The notes under the pieces were generated by a model that worked only from the letters and a program-made list of their open reading frames with translations, was not told the origin of the DNA and did not search any database. Source: MFD04716-140 sp963703125 (lineage in GTDB: Bacteria; Bacteroidota; Bacteroidia; Flavobacteriales; Flavobacteriaceae). From it: a DNA stretch of 64,000 nt. Of the stretch, positions 16,912 to 26,397 are shown one piece after another. How positions within the stretch are numbered: the stretch's first letter is position 1; every line of letters starts with the position of its first letter. The position numbers were made by a program, and so were the translations under genes. Location of the stretch: contig OY969790.1 in NCBI GenBank assembly GCA_963703125.1, positions 2,294,001 through 2,358,000 of the forward strand. The letters are read 5' to 3'.

Positions 16912-18267
16912 ATGAAGAAGCTATTGTTATCATCTATAGCGTTTGTTTTTTTACTCACAAGTTGTGGGTCCAAAACAAAAGGAGAACTTACCGGAGTCCA
17001 AGGTAAAAAATGGTATCCTGAGAAGCCTTATGGCATGGAATTGATCCCGCGCGGAGCATTTATCATGGGTAAGAGCGAAGAAGATATGGCGCAAGTTCTC
17101 AATGCCCCCACCAAAACCGTTACGGTTCGTTCATTTTACATGGATGACACCGAGATTACGAATAGCGAGTATCGCCAATTCGTTGAGTGGGTTAAAGATT
17201 CCATAGTCAGAACCAGGTTGGCGGATCTTGCAGATCAATTAGGTCTTGGGCCAGAGGATGGCGGTATCGGAGAGTATGCATTCAAAGATGCCGACACTAC
17301 GAAGATTTCCGTTTATGATAAATATATGTTGGATAACTATGCAGGGATGGGTGACAACCTGAATGAAGGAAGGGCCTTGAACAAGGACGAAGATCTTATC
17401 TGGGACGTTCGCGATTATCCAGACGAGTATTATACCGAAGTTATGGATTCATTGTACATTCCTGAAGAGGAATCCTACAACGGTCAGCGCACCGTAGATG
17501 TAACAAAACTGAAGTATAAATATAGTTGGATGGATATCGAAGCAGCCGCCCGATCTAAAACTGGCAGAAGAAAAGACTTCATTCGTCATGAGGAACAAGA
17601 AATTTATCCAGATACCACTGTGTGGATCCGTGATTTTGAATATTCTTATAACGAACCAATGCACAATGATTACTTCTGGCACGATGCTTACAGTGAATAT
17701 CCGGTTGTGGGTGTTTCTTGGAAACAGGCTAAAGCATTCTGTAATTGGAGGACCAAATACAAAAATGATGATCAGAAGAGTCGCGGCAATCAATTTGTGA
17801 ACCAATTTAGATTGCCAACCGAAGCCGAATGGGAATATGCCGCGAGAGGCGGTATCGAAGGAGGAACATATCCTTGGGGAGGTCCATATGTTATAAGTGA
17901 TACGGGCTGTTTTATGGCTAACTTTAAGCCGCAGCGAGGTGATTATGCAGCAGATATGGCACTTTATACCGTAGAGGCCAAGTCATACGAACCAAATGAT
18001 TATAACTTGTATAATATGGCCGGGAACGTTTCGGAATGGACCAACTCTAGCTACGATCCTAGTTCTTATGATTATGTTTCAACCATGAACCCAAATGGTG
18101 GTGATGGTAGTAATAAAAGGAAAGTAATTCGTGGAGGTTCTTGGAAAGATGTGGCATACTTTCTTCAAGTGAGCACAAGGGACTATGAATATTCGGATTC
18201 GGCACGTAGTTATGTTGGTTTCAGAACCGTACAAGATTACATGGGTGAAGAAGATTCGACACAATAA
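16912..18267 (+). CDS. gldK: Gliding motility / T9SS lipoprotein GldK
   Basis: A 451-residue outer-membrane lipoprotein with lipobox LLTSC (Cys 18). Its body is an FGE-sulfatase (SUMF1-like) fold, seen in GMELIPRGAFIMG, YRQFVEWVKDS, RLPTEAEWEYAARGG, GNVSEWTNSS and VIRGGSWKD. The catalytic Cys pair of true formylglycine enzymes is missing, as in all GldK. With GldN it forms the periplasmic ring of the type IX secretion system. The length fits Flavobacterium GldK. It is the first gene of gldKLMN. Confidence 0.97.
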   Translation: MKKLLLSSIAFVFLLTSCGSKTKGELTGVQGKKWYPEKPYGMELIPRGAFIMGKSEEDMAQVLNAPTKTVTVRSFYMDDTEITNSEYRQFVEWVKDSIVRTRLADLADQLGLGPEDGGIGEYAFKDADTTKISVYDKYMLDNYAGMGDNLNEGRALNKDEDLIWDVRDYPDEYYTEVMDSLYIPEEESYNGQRTVDVTKLKYKYSWMDIEAAARSKTGRRKDFIRHEEQEIYPDTTVWIRDFEYSYNEPMHNDYFWHDAYSEYPVVGVSWKQAKAFCNWRTKYKNDDQKSRGNQFVNQFRLPTEAEWEYAARGGIEGGTYPWGGPYVISDTGCFMANFKPQRGDYAADMALYTVEAKSYEPNDYNLYNMAGNVSEWTNSSYDPSSYDYVSTMNPNGGDGSNKRKVIRGGSWKDVAYFLQVSTRDYEYSDSARSYVGFRTVQDYMGEEDSTQ

Positions 18268-18365
18268 TTAAAATTATAAATGCAACCCCCGCCGACTACC
18301 ATCGGCAACAATCAAATTTTAACCAAATACTTATTATTAATTAAACTTAAATTAAATTTAAAATT

Positions 18366-19016
18366 ATGGCACAGTCAAAATCAACAAAAAAATTATTCAA
18401 CATGGCCTATGGCCTTGGAGCATCCGTAGTTATTATTGGTGCATTGTTCAAAATCCTTCACTGGGAATTCGGCCCACTTACCGGTGGTCTTTTACTAGCC
18501 GTAGGACTTATTACAGAAGCACTTATTTTTGCAATCAGTGCATTTGAACCAGTAGACGATGAATATGACTGGTCTTTGGTATATCCAGAATTGTCTGGTG
18601 GTGCATCTAACGGAAGAAAAAATGAAGTTGCCGAAGCTGCTGAAGCTGAAGGTCTTTTATCAAGGAAATTGGATGAATTGTTAAAAGAAGCTGGAGTTGA
18701 TGCCAACTTGATGGAAAGTCTTGGATCTAGTATCCGTAATTTCGAAGGTGCCGCCAAAGGTATAGCACCAACTGTTGACGCTATGCAATCCACAAAAAAA
18801 TATTCTGAAGAAATGGTTCAGGCAGCTGCCCAAATGGAATCTTTGAACAGTTTGTACAAAGTTCAACTGGAAAGCGCTAGCAAACAAGTTTCTGTGAATG
18901 AAGAACAGTTGCAAAATGCCGCCGCTCTTAAAGATCAAATGAGCTCTTTGGCTTCTAACCTTTCTTCATTGAACGGTGTTTACGGAGGCATGCTTTCTGC
19001 AATGAGCAGAAACTAA
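18366..19016 (+). CDS. gldL: Gliding motor protein GldL
   Basis: A 216-residue inner-membrane protein. Two membrane helices occupy about residues 13-31 and 38-58, with the intramembrane Glu 51 (GLITEALIF) that is needed for proton-driven motor function in studied GldL proteins. The rest is a cytoplasmic coiled-coil tail rich in Ala, Gln and Ser. With GldM it forms the motor that powers gliding and T9SS. The gldK-gldL spacer of 98 bp holds a small hairpin (GCCGA/TCGGC, 18291-18306). Confidence 0.97.
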   Translation: MAQSKSTKKLFNMAYGLGASVVIIGALFKILHWEFGPLTGGLLLAVGLITEALIFAISAFEPVDDEYDWSLVYPELSGGASNGRKNEVAEAAEAEGLLSRKLDELLKEAGVDANLMESLGSSIRNFEGAAKGIAPTVDAMQSTKKYSEEMVQAAAQMESLNSLYKVQLESASKQVSVNEEQLQNAAALKDQMSSLASNLSSLNGVYGGMLSAMSRN

Positions 19017-19072
19017 TTAGAACATTGAAACAAACCCAAATCAAATTAATTTATTAATTCTAATTAGAAAAA

Positions 19073-20641
19073 ATGGCATCAGGAAAAGCAACGCCAAGGC
19101 AGAAGATGATCAACTTAATGTATTTGATCTTCATTGCCATGTTGGCCTTAAATATGAGTAAAGAAGTACTGGCGGCTTTCGGTCTTATGAACGAAAAACT
19201 GGAGACTTCTAATATAAAGACAACGGAAAGCAACCTAGCTTTCTTAAGTGGTCTTGAAACCAAAGCATCGGAGAATGCCGAGAAATTCGGTCCATTGTAC
19301 AAAGATGCCCAGAAAATAAAGGAATTGTCCAAGGATTATTATGATTATTTGGAAGGTCTGAAGGTTGAAATGATGAAAGATGTCGAAGACCCGAAAGATT
19401 ATCAAGTAATGGATAAATCCGATTATTTGGATGGGAAATTCTTTCAAGGTGATAACCTTTCCGAAGGAGGAAAGGAGTTCTTAAAAAGACTTAATGACTA
19501 CAGAACCCAGGTAGCTGCTATTTTACCAGAAAACATGAAAGAAGTCAAAGCTTCTGTTCAGTCAAGATTTGAGACTGGTGATGCCAATGGTAAAGTTGAA
19601 AATAGAAGTGGTGAAAAAGTTGATTGGATTAATTATCACTATGAAGGTTTTCCTTTAGTAGCTTCTTTGACAAAATTGACCGCTTTGCAATCTGATATCA
19701 AAGCAACTGAAGAAGATGCATTGAAATCTATGTTGTCCGGTCAATTGACAAGTGAGGTTTCTATGACGAACTATACGACTTTGTTAGAGCAAGAAAAATC
19801 AGCTTTTTATTCTGGAGAAAAATTTGCGGGTGCCATTGTATTGGGTCGCAAAGACGCCACTACAAGGCCAAACGAGGTGAATTTAACTTTAGATGGAAGA
19901 AAATTAACTGAAGGAACCGATTACGAAATCAAGGACGGACAAGTAAAATTATTGGTTGGTGCCGGAAATCCTGGAGATCATAAGATCGAAGGTAATCTGG
20001 TTTTCATGCAAGATGGTGAGCGTACCGAAGTACCTGTTTCATCAACCTTTGCAACGATCAGTAAGCCAAATGCAGCTTTGATCGCTGCCGATAAAATGAA
20101 TGTAGTGTATCGTGGGGTATCTAACCCAATGTCTATTTCTATTCCTGGTATTCCGAACAATAAAGTTTCTGCTTCTGCGCCTGGTTTAAAGGCCATTAAT
20201 GGTAGTCAGTACGTTATGAACCCAGGTCAAGGAAGAACCGTTACCATTACAGCTTCAGGTAAATTGCCTGATGGACAAACAGTTTCTTCTAAATCTGAAT
20301 TCAGGATCAAGGATATTCCAAGACCGGAAGGTTCAGTTAGTAAGCAAACGGGAAGTGTAAAATTGCCGAGAGCTAATTTAGAGGTTGCTACCATTGGTGC
20401 CATGTTGGAAGATTTTGATTTCGACTTGAACCTGAGTGTAAGTGGTTTCAAATTCAAAGTGCCAGGTCAGCCAACGGTTGCCGTTAACGGACAGAAATTG
20501 GATGCTAGGGCTATATCAGCTTTGAAGAGAGCTAGTCGTGGGGATGCAGTTCAAATATTCGATATTGAAGCATACATCACCAACAACTCTAGCTATAAAT
20601 TGAAGAAGGTATCTCCTGTAGTTGTGGAGATAACGAACTAA
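19073..20641 (+). CDS. gldM: Gliding motor protein GldM
   Basis: A 522-residue protein with one N-terminal membrane helix (MINLMYLIFIAMLALNM) and a long periplasmic part made of four domains, starting helical and then beta-rich (Ig-like repeats near residues 230-520). GldM dimers insert their helix into the GldL pentamer and span the periplasm to GldK/GldN. The length is that of the Flavobacterium protein. It starts 56 bp after gldL. Confidence 0.97.
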   Translation: MASGKATPRQKMINLMYLIFIAMLALNMSKEVLAAFGLMNEKLETSNIKTTESNLAFLSGLETKASENAEKFGPLYKDAQKIKELSKDYYDYLEGLKVEMMKDVEDPKDYQVMDKSDYLDGKFFQGDNLSEGGKEFLKRLNDYRTQVAAILPENMKEVKASVQSRFETGDANGKVENRSGEKVDWINYHYEGFPLVASLTKLTALQSDIKATEEDALKSMLSGQLTSEVSMTNYTTLLEQEKSAFYSGEKFAGAIVLGRKDATTRPNEVNLTLDGRKLTEGTDYEIKDGQVKLLVGAGNPGDHKIEGNLVFMQDGERTEVPVSSTFATISKPNAALIAADKMNVVYRGVSNPMSISIPGIPNNKVSASAPGLKAINGSQYVMNPGQGRTVTITASGKLPDGQTVSSKSEFRIKDIPRPEGSVSKQTGSVKLPRANLEVATIGAMLEDFDFDLNLSVSGFKFKVPGQPTVAVNGQKLDARAISALKRASRGDAVQIFDIEAYITNNSSYKLKKVSPVVVEITN

Positions 20642-20653
20642 ATAGTAATTGAT

Positions 20654-20685
20654 CCGGGTTGCGTAATTGCGGCCCGGTAATTTTT
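20654..20685 (+). other. Hairpin with short T-run between gldM and gldN
   Basis: CCGGG (20654-20658) pairs with CCCGG (20673-20677) across a 14-base loop, then TAATTTTT. It resembles a weak intrinsic terminator placed inside an operon and could lower gldN expression relative to gldM or stabilise the upstream mRNA. Confidence 0.45.
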
Positions 20686-20699
20686 AAATTGTAAGAAAC

Positions 20700-21602
20700 A
20701 TGAATTGGAAGAATGTTTTATTAATTGGGACAGTAAGTCTTCTACCGGTATCAATAATGGCACAGGCAAACATTTTGAATGCCAAAAAGCCACAAGATAT
20801 AGGTCTTAAGACAGATGCTCAAATAGCGATGGACAATGATGCTCCGTTGGAATATGGTTATGTGGATGATAGGGATATATTGTGGTCCAAAACCATATGG
20901 GAGACCATAGATTTGGATGAAAGGGTAAACTTTCCGCTTTATTATCCTACGGATACGATTGATATTGGATCTGATAGAAGGTCACTTTATGATGTTCTGA
21001 TAAAGAATATAAAAAACGGAAGGCTTGCAGATGTTTACGCAGATTCATATTTCACTGAGAAACGTGCTTTTAGTGACTTAACGGCAACTTTACAAAAAGT
21101 TGATACTACCGATTACGGGTACGAACAGATCAATGCAGGTGAGGAGTTGTCTCCCGAATATGTTATCAGAAGGGAACTTACGGCAGCCGATATTGAAGAG
21201 TATCATATTAAAGGCATCTGGTATTTTGACAAACGACAAGGAGAATTGAAGTACCGCTTATTGGGAATTGCCCCCGTAGCCCCGGACGTTAACTTTATAG
21301 ACGATGAATCTATGGATCCCTCCGATGCAAAGGTTGAACTCTTTTGGGTTTGGTACCCTGATGCCCGCCAAGTATTGCATGAAGCGAAGGTTTTCAACCA
21401 ACGCAATTCTGCGCAGCCCATATCTTTTGATATGTTATTGAACTCTAGACGGTTCGGGGCAATTATATACCGTGAGGATAATGTACATGGTGACCGTAAG
21501 GTAACCGATTATATTGCTGACAATGCCTTGTTCCAATTGTTGGAGGCCAAACGAATCAACGAGGTTATTAGAGATAGGGAACAAGATATGTGGAGCTATT
21601 AA
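20700..21602 (+). CDS. gldN: Gliding motility / T9SS protein GldN
   Basis: A 300-residue periplasmic protein with signal peptide VLLIGTVSLLPVSIMAQ. The body carries the GldN/PorN features: DDRDILWSKTIWETIDLDERVNFPLYYP near residue 60, then GIWYFDKRQGELKYRLLGIAPVAPD and ELFWVWYPDARQVLHEAKVFN. GldN joins GldK in the outer-membrane-associated ring of T9SS. It is the last gene of the gld block and is followed by a terminator. Confidence 0.97.
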   Translation: MNWKNVLLIGTVSLLPVSIMAQANILNAKKPQDIGLKTDAQIAMDNDAPLEYGYVDDRDILWSKTIWETIDLDERVNFPLYYPTDTIDIGSDRRSLYDVLIKNIKNGRLADVYADSYFTEKRAFSDLTATLQKVDTTDYGYEQINAGEELSPEYVIRRELTAADIEEYHIKGIWYFDKRQGELKYRLLGIAPVAPDVNFIDDESMDPSDAKVELFWVWYPDARQVLHEAKVFNQRNSAQPISFDMLLNSRRFGAIIYREDNVHGDRKVTDYIADNALFQLLEAKRINEVIRDREQDMWSY

Positions 21603-21700
21603 TTGATTCTGCCCATAATTTGGGTTAGTTGGTAGAGTGAAATCTACAGAATTATGTTAATGCTCAATTTAAAATGATTAAAATTCCAATTCAATAATAT

Positions 21701-21733
21701 AAAATCCCCAACATTCGTGTTGGGGATTTTTTT
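21701..21733 (+). terminator. Intrinsic terminator of gldKLMN
   Basis: Stem AAAATCCCCAACA and TGTTGGGGATTTT around a short loop, then more T. It lies about 100 bp past the gldN stop codon. Confidence 0.88.
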
Positions 21734-21835
21734 GTGAATGACTATTGTGAAAGGCTAACTAAGCCTTATTTTAAGTAAGTACTCGTAAGGTGTCAATAGC
21801 ACCTATTTCTTTCTTATGATGAATGTGCCAATCCG

Positions 21836-21843
21836 TACCTTTG
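21836..21843 (+). promoter_or_regulatory. -7 element abutting the FAD oxidoreductase ATG
   Basis: TACCTTTG is a perfect TAnnTTTG and ends only four bases before the ATG at 21848. With the usual spacing the transcript would start at or next to the A of the ATG, that is, a leaderless mRNA. No clear -33 TTG is seen. Confidence 0.5.
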
Positions 21844-21847
21844 TCCA

Positions 21848-22906
21848 ATGTTAGATTATATAATTGTTGGATTGGGTATTGCAGGAGTTTCCTATTGTGA
21901 GCGATTGGAAGGGAATGGGAAAACTTTTATTGCTGTTGAGGATGATTCCCAAACCTCGTCAATGGTAGCTGCAGGATTGTACAACCCCGTTATTTTAAAA
22001 CGGTTTACGTTGGCTTGGAAGGCGAAAGAACAACTAGCTGTTTTAGATAAGTTTTACGAAGGACTTGAGCATAAATTAGGGGAATCCCTCAATTTTAGAA
22101 TACCTGTGTTAAGAAGGTTTGCCTCCATTGGAGAACAGAATGCATGGTTTGAAGCCATGGATAAAAGAGATCTGGGTGATTTGCTTTTCCAAAGTATCAT
22201 TGAAAATAAAAATAATTGTATCCATGCTCCTTTTGGATATGGACAAGTTATAGGTACTGGGAGAATTGATACCAAGAAATTAGTGATCGGCTATCAAAAA
22301 TATCTCTTAAAAAAAAGGGCATTGTGGTTGGAGCAATTCGATTTTAAAGCATTGAGTTTGTATGAAGACCATGTGGTATATAAATCCGTAAAAGCAAGAA
22401 GAATTGTATTCGCAGAAGGTTTTGGGATGAAAAAGAATCCATACTTTGCCTACTTGCCTATGAGCGGTACTAAAGGGGAGCTCTTGACCGTTAGGGCACC
22501 TGAATTAAAAGAAGAGAGCATAATCAAAGCTTCGGTATTCTTAATACCCATGAAAAATAATTTGTATAGGGTCGGCGCTACCTACAAATGGAAAGACAAA
22601 ACCAATTTGCCAACCAATGAAGCTAAGGAAGAACTGTTAGAAAAGCTTAGTTCATTTCTAAAATGCAGTTTTGAAGTGGTGGAGCATAGTGCCGGCATTC
22701 GTCCCACGGTCGTCGATAGAATGCCCCTGGTAGGTAAACACCCTAGATATAATGGTTTGTACGTTTTAAATGGATTAGGTTCAAGAGGTGTTATGATTGC
22801 ACCTTACGCATCTGGGAAACTCTTTAATTTTATTGAGAACAATGAAGACCTACCCCCGGATATTGATATTATCAGGTTCACAAAAAAGTATTATGACGCC
22901 TTTTGA
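21848..22906 (+). CDS. FAD-dependent oxidoreductase (DadA/GlpD-like)
   Basis: A 352-residue flavoprotein with an N-terminal Rossmann motif (IIVGLGIAGVSYCERL), a VAAGLYNPV segment and a C-terminal FAD-closing motif (GLYVLNGLGSRGVMIAPYASGKL). This is the DAO-family layout used by D-amino-acid dehydrogenases and MnmC-type oxidases. The substrate cannot be told. The gene often follows gldN in Flavobacteriia, with no proven link to gliding. Its 3' end overlaps the convergent DUF983 gene by 16 bp. Confidence 0.88.
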   Translation: MLDYIIVGLGIAGVSYCERLEGNGKTFIAVEDDSQTSSMVAAGLYNPVILKRFTLAWKAKEQLAVLDKFYEGLEHKLGESLNFRIPVLRRFASIGEQNAWFEAMDKRDLGDLLFQSIIENKNNCIHAPFGYGQVIGTGRIDTKKLVIGYQKYLLKKRALWLEQFDFKALSLYEDHVVYKSVKARRIVFAEGFGMKKNPYFAYLPMSGTKGELLTVRAPELKEESIIKASVFLIPMKNNLYRVGATYKWKDKTNLPTNEAKEELLEKLSSFLKCSFEVVEHSAGIRPTVVDRMPLVGKHPRYNGLYVLNGLGSRGVMIAPYASGKLFNFIENNEDLPPDIDIIRFTKKYYDAF

Positions 22907-23283
22907 TGAATTCTATTTGGATCATAATGAACAAAAAAATTGATCCAAATGTTTCTGGATAACCTAATAATAACGGGCATGAATACAACTAAAGTGGCAA
23001 CTATGGCAATAAAGGTGTTCACCAAAGAGCTACCGATGAACAAAAAGGCAATTACAAAAGCTGCTACGGCGAAGGCGATGCCTACCCCATAACTTACGTA
23101 CATTGCCCCATAAAAAAAGGAGGGCTCAATTTTATATTTAGTGCCACAATGGGAACATCGCTCGTTCATTTTGAACAAATGTCCAATTTTATAAGGGTTT
23201 TTGTTAACATACATACTTTCTTGGTGGCACTTGGGACAAGTTCCTGTTAAAATGCTGTAGAGTTTGTTTCCTTTTTTTAACAT
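22891..23283 (-). CDS. DUF983 membrane protein
   Basis: A 130-residue protein. The N-terminal half has two Cys pairs (TGTCPKCHQE and ERCSHCGTKY) that fit a zinc ribbon. The C-terminal half has two membrane helices (MYVSYGVGIAFAVAAFVIAFLF and VNTFIAIVATLVVFMPVII). This is the DUF983 pattern; the function is unknown. I chose the ATG at 23283 (MLKKGNKLYS) because the open frame upstream to 23472 has no DUF983 features and lies over the start of the divergent ABC-F gene. A TATTTTTG -7 element sits just upstream. Confidence 0.88.
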   Translation of the reverse strand: MLKKGNKLYSILTGTCPKCHQESMYVNKNPYKIGHLFKMNERCSHCGTKYKIEPSFFYGAMYVSYGVGIAFAVAAFVIAFLFIGSSLVNTFIAIVATLVVFMPVIIRLSRNIWINFFVHYDPNRIHQKAS

Positions 23284-23298
23284 TTGCAAAAGTTTAGG

Positions 23299-23306
23299 CA
23301 AAAATA
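23299..23306 (-). promoter_or_regulatory. -7 element of the DUF983 gene
   Basis: Minus-strand TATTTTTG matches TAnnTTTG and lies 16 bases before the chosen ATG, which supports that start. The nearest TTG is about 26 bases upstream, so the -33 box is poor. Confidence 0.4.
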
Positions 23307-23347
23307 CAAGTTCGCCTTCGTATTTAATGTAACAATCATCACAAAGA

Positions 23348-25264
23348 ATGCTAAATATCCACAACCTTTCGGTCTCTTTCGGAGGGGAATACTTATTTGA
23401 GGAAATATCTTTTCGTCTGAACGGGGGAGATCGTGTAGGTCTAATTGGTAAAAATGGCGCTGGCAAGTCCACATTGTTGAAACTTTTATCAAAGGATATG
23501 CCTTATGATACGGGTACAATTGCAATCGAGAAAGACATAAAAATTGGGTTTTTAAGACAGGATATTGATTTTGAACAAGGTCGAACGGTTCTGGATGAAG
23601 CATACCAAGCATTCACTGAAATAAAGGCACTTGAATTAAGGTTGGATGAAATCAATCACCAGTTGGCAGAACGTACCGACTATGAAAGTGAAATATATCA
23701 TCAATTAATGGTAGACCTTAATGACGTGACCCATCATTACGAGATACTTGGCGGATATAATTACCAAGGCGAAACCGAAAAGATTCTTTTGGGACTTGGA
23801 TTTAAACGAACAGACTTTGATAAAAAAACCGATACGTTCTCCGGAGGATGGAGAATGCGTATTGAACTTGCGAAACTTCTTCTTCAGAGCAATGATGTTT
23901 TACTGCTTGATGAACCCACAAACCACCTGGATATTGAATCTATAATTTGGCTTGAACAGTTTCTAAAGAATTACGCGGGAGCAGTGGTTATTGTTTCGCA
24001 TGATAAAATGTTCCTTGACAATGTTACCAATAGAACCATAGAGATTTCCTTGGGCCGCATCTATGATTATAATAAACCGTATTCAAAATTTCTATTGCTC
24101 CGAAATGAAATTAAGGAACAACAGTTGAACGCGCAAAAAAATCAAGAAAAGGAAATTCAACAGGCCGAGCGTCTTATTGAAAAATTTCGGGCGAAAAGTA
24201 CCAAGGCCTCCATGGCTCAATCTCTGATCAAAAAACTTGATAAAATTGAGCGTATAGAAGTAGATGAGGATGACAATAGTGTCATGAACGTGCGTTTCCC
24301 GGTATCCATAACTCCGGGAAAGGTGGTGACTGAAATTGAAAACCTTTCCAAAAGCTATGGCAATAACCATGTTCTTGAAAAAATCAATCTTTTAATTGAA
24401 AGGGACAGTAAAACTGCCTTTGTGGGTCAAAATGGCCAGGGAAAATCTACGCTTGCCAAAATAATGGTTGGCGAATTAAAGTATGATGGACATTTGAAGT
24501 TGGGACATAATGTTCAGATAGGATACTTCGCCCAGAACCAAGCAGAATACTTGGATGGTTCCAAAACCATTCTTGATACGATGATTGATGCAGCAAATGA
24601 AACCAATAGAAGCAAAGTTCGTGACATTTTGGGTTCGTTTCTTTTTAGGGGAGATGAAGTAGAAAAATTTGTGAAGGTGCTTTCCGGTGGAGAGCGCAAC
24701 CGGTTGGCTTTGGCCAAAATGTTGCTCCAGCCATTTAACGTTCTGGTGATGGATGAGCCTACAAATCACCTTGATATCAAGTCAAAAAACGTATTGAAAC
24801 AGGCCCTTCAGAATTTCGGGGGAACATTAATTTTAGTTTCCCACGACAGGGACTTCCTGCAGGGTTTGACCAATAAGGTTTATGAGTTTAAGGATCGGAA
24901 AATAAAGGAATATTTGGGGGACATCGATTTTTATCTGGAACAAAGAAAAGTAGAGGATTTTAGGGCGATAGAAAAAAGACAGTCAGAGCCCATAAAGAAG
25001 GCTGTAAACGCGGAGAAAAACGGAAGCTTTCAAGATCAAAAAGCTGTTAAGTCCTTGAAGAATAGACTAAGTGCCGTTGAAAGTAGTATTTCCGATTTAG
25101 AAAAGCAGATTGCTGAAATTGATCATGACCTACTTATGGATTATGATAATACCATATCCAAGCCTAATTTTTTTGATACGTATCAAAATAAGAAAAAGGA
25201 GCTTGAAAAACAGATGAAGAACTGGGAAGCCATTACTTTGGAGCTTGAAAATATGGCAGAATAG
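23348..25264 (+). CDS. ABC-F family ATPase (Uup-like)
   Basis: A 638-residue soluble protein with two ABC ATPase domains and no membrane segments. Domain 1 has GKNGAGKST, FSGGWRMR and LLLDEPTNHLD. Domain 2 has GQNGQGKST, LSGGERNR and LVMDEPTNHLD. The P-site-tRNA-interaction linker between them is Lys/Glu-rich. A C-terminal coiled coil of about 80 residues (from LKNRLSAVESSI) points to the Uup branch, which acts on ribosomes or DNA. It is divergent from the DUF983 gene. Confidence 0.93.
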   Translation: MLNIHNLSVSFGGEYLFEEISFRLNGGDRVGLIGKNGAGKSTLLKLLSKDMPYDTGTIAIEKDIKIGFLRQDIDFEQGRTVLDEAYQAFTEIKALELRLDEINHQLAERTDYESEIYHQLMVDLNDVTHHYEILGGYNYQGETEKILLGLGFKRTDFDKKTDTFSGGWRMRIELAKLLLQSNDVLLLDEPTNHLDIESIIWLEQFLKNYAGAVVIVSHDKMFLDNVTNRTIEISLGRIYDYNKPYSKFLLLRNEIKEQQLNAQKNQEKEIQQAERLIEKFRAKSTKASMAQSLIKKLDKIERIEVDEDDNSVMNVRFPVSITPGKVVTEIENLSKSYGNNHVLEKINLLIERDSKTAFVGQNGQGKSTLAKIMVGELKYDGHLKLGHNVQIGYFAQNQAEYLDGSKTILDTMIDAANETNRSKVRDILGSFLFRGDEVEKFVKVLSGGERNRLALAKMLLQPFNVLVMDEPTNHLDIKSKNVLKQALQNFGGTLILVSHDRDFLQGLTNKVYEFKDRKIKEYLGDIDFYLEQRKVEDFRAIEKRQSEPIKKAVNAEKNGSFQDQKAVKSLKNRLSAVESSISDLEKQIAEIDHDLLMDYDNTISKPNFFDTYQNKKKELEKQMKNWEAITLELENMAE

Positions 25265-25344
25265 ATATTTTTATCAGTTGATATTTTTCCTACACCACAA
25301 GAAGTTCGATTTTCGCAACAAAAACAAGCACTTTATCGATAAAA

Positions 25345-25376
25345 TTTGCTTTTTGACGTTTATTATCTAATATTTG
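25345..25376 (+). promoter_or_regulatory. Candidate promoter of LRR gene 1
   Basis: TTTG at 25345-25348, a 19-base gap, then TAATATTTG at 25368-25376, which matches the -7 box with one extra base between TA and TTTG. The predicted leader is roughly 65 nt to the ATG at 25451. Confidence 0.4.
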
Positions 25377-25450
25377 TAAGGTAAATCTTAAATATAAAGT
25401 TTATTTATCTTCTATGTCTTACAAGTAATTTAATGAAATTGCATTTGCTT

Positions 25451-26332
25451 ATGAAAAAAGTGTTTTGTTGCTTGTTTTTAATTCTAATTAGTACTTCCTT
25501 CCTTTTGGCAGAAATTCCGAAGAGTGAGAGGAAGGCACTGGTTGATTTGTATGAAAGTACAAATGGAAACCACTGGATAAAGAAATGGGATCTAAAAGAA
25601 TCTACTTCTAAGTGGCACGGCATCAAAATTGTGGATGACCACGTAGTGGAAATCAATCTTTTTCGTAACAATCTTATGGGTCCTATTCCCGAGGGCATGG
25701 ATAAACTTACAAAACTAGAGGTCCTTAATTTGGCATTCAATAATATAACAGGGGAATTGCCGGTTACTATCGCCCTTTTGGAAAATTTAAAGATTTTGAA
25801 ATTGGAAATGAACCGATTAAAGGGAGATCTTCCAAAAAATATAGGCCATATGACTGCCTTGCAAGAGCTATCCTTGTTCAATAATTTTATAGAAGGTAGT
25901 ATCCCCGAAAGTATTGGCGATTTGGTAAACCTTAAAACATTGAATTTCTCAAGCAATAAAATTACGGGCAGGATTCCCGCTTCTTTGGGAAATTTGGCGC
26001 AGTTGGAAAGTCTTGGCCTTTTTGAGAACGGACTTTATGGCGATATTCCTTCAGAAATAGGGAAGCTTAGCAAAATGAAGGAGCTTGTTTTGGCAAACAA
26101 TCAACTCGGAGGAGAAATCCCCAAAGAATTTGGCCAATTGGCAAGTTTGAAGATCATGCAGATTCAGAATAACAAGTTTGATTCCTTTCAAAATTTACAA
26201 ATGATGGACTCCCGTCAATTTCTAGTTTTCGATTATGACAAGGGAGATGTAAAAACAGATTTCAAAGACGTGAATTTCAGTAATACCAGAATGGCCGAGA
26301 CATTGTTTGAAGATGTGGACGATGAGAATTAA
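25451..26332 (+). CDS. Secreted leucine-rich-repeat protein 1
   Basis: A 293-residue exported protein with signal peptide CCLFLILISTSFLLAE. A cap follows that is typical of bacterial LRR proteins (KALVDLYESTNGNHWIKKWD, KWHGIKI). About seven 24-residue plant-type repeats come next (xLxxLxLxxNxLxGxIPxxIGxL). The C-terminus is acidic, with TRMAETLFEDVDDEN. The ATG at 25451 (MKK) gives the best signal peptide. A start at 25433 is possible. It is followed by a terminator and by a paralogue with the same tail. It probably binds protein or glycan outside the cell; no ligand is known. Confidence 0.85.
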   Translation: MKKVFCCLFLILISTSFLLAEIPKSERKALVDLYESTNGNHWIKKWDLKESTSKWHGIKIVDDHVVEINLFRNNLMGPIPEGMDKLTKLEVLNLAFNNITGELPVTIALLENLKILKLEMNRLKGDLPKNIGHMTALQELSLFNNFIEGSIPESIGDLVNLKTLNFSSNKITGRIPASLGNLAQLESLGLFENGLYGDIPSEIGKLSKMKELVLANNQLGGEIPKEFGQLASLKIMQIQNNKFDSFQNLQMMDSRQFLVFDYDKGDVKTDFKDVNFSNTRMAETLFEDVDDEN

Positions 26333-26371
26333 TTTGAGTTAATAGCAGTATAATAGTTAGTTTGGTAAAAG

Positions 26372-26397
26372 AGGATGCTTTAGGGCATCCTTTTTTT
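26372..26397 (+). terminator. Intrinsic terminator after LRR gene 1
   Basis: AGGATGC (26372-26378), short loop, GCATCCT (26385-26391), then a T-run of seven or more. Confidence 0.85.

Noticed and set aside
22891..23472. Long 193-residue version of the DUF983 protein
   Set aside because: The first 63 residues lie over the start of the divergent ABC-F gene and do not resemble DUF983; a -7 box fits the shorter start.
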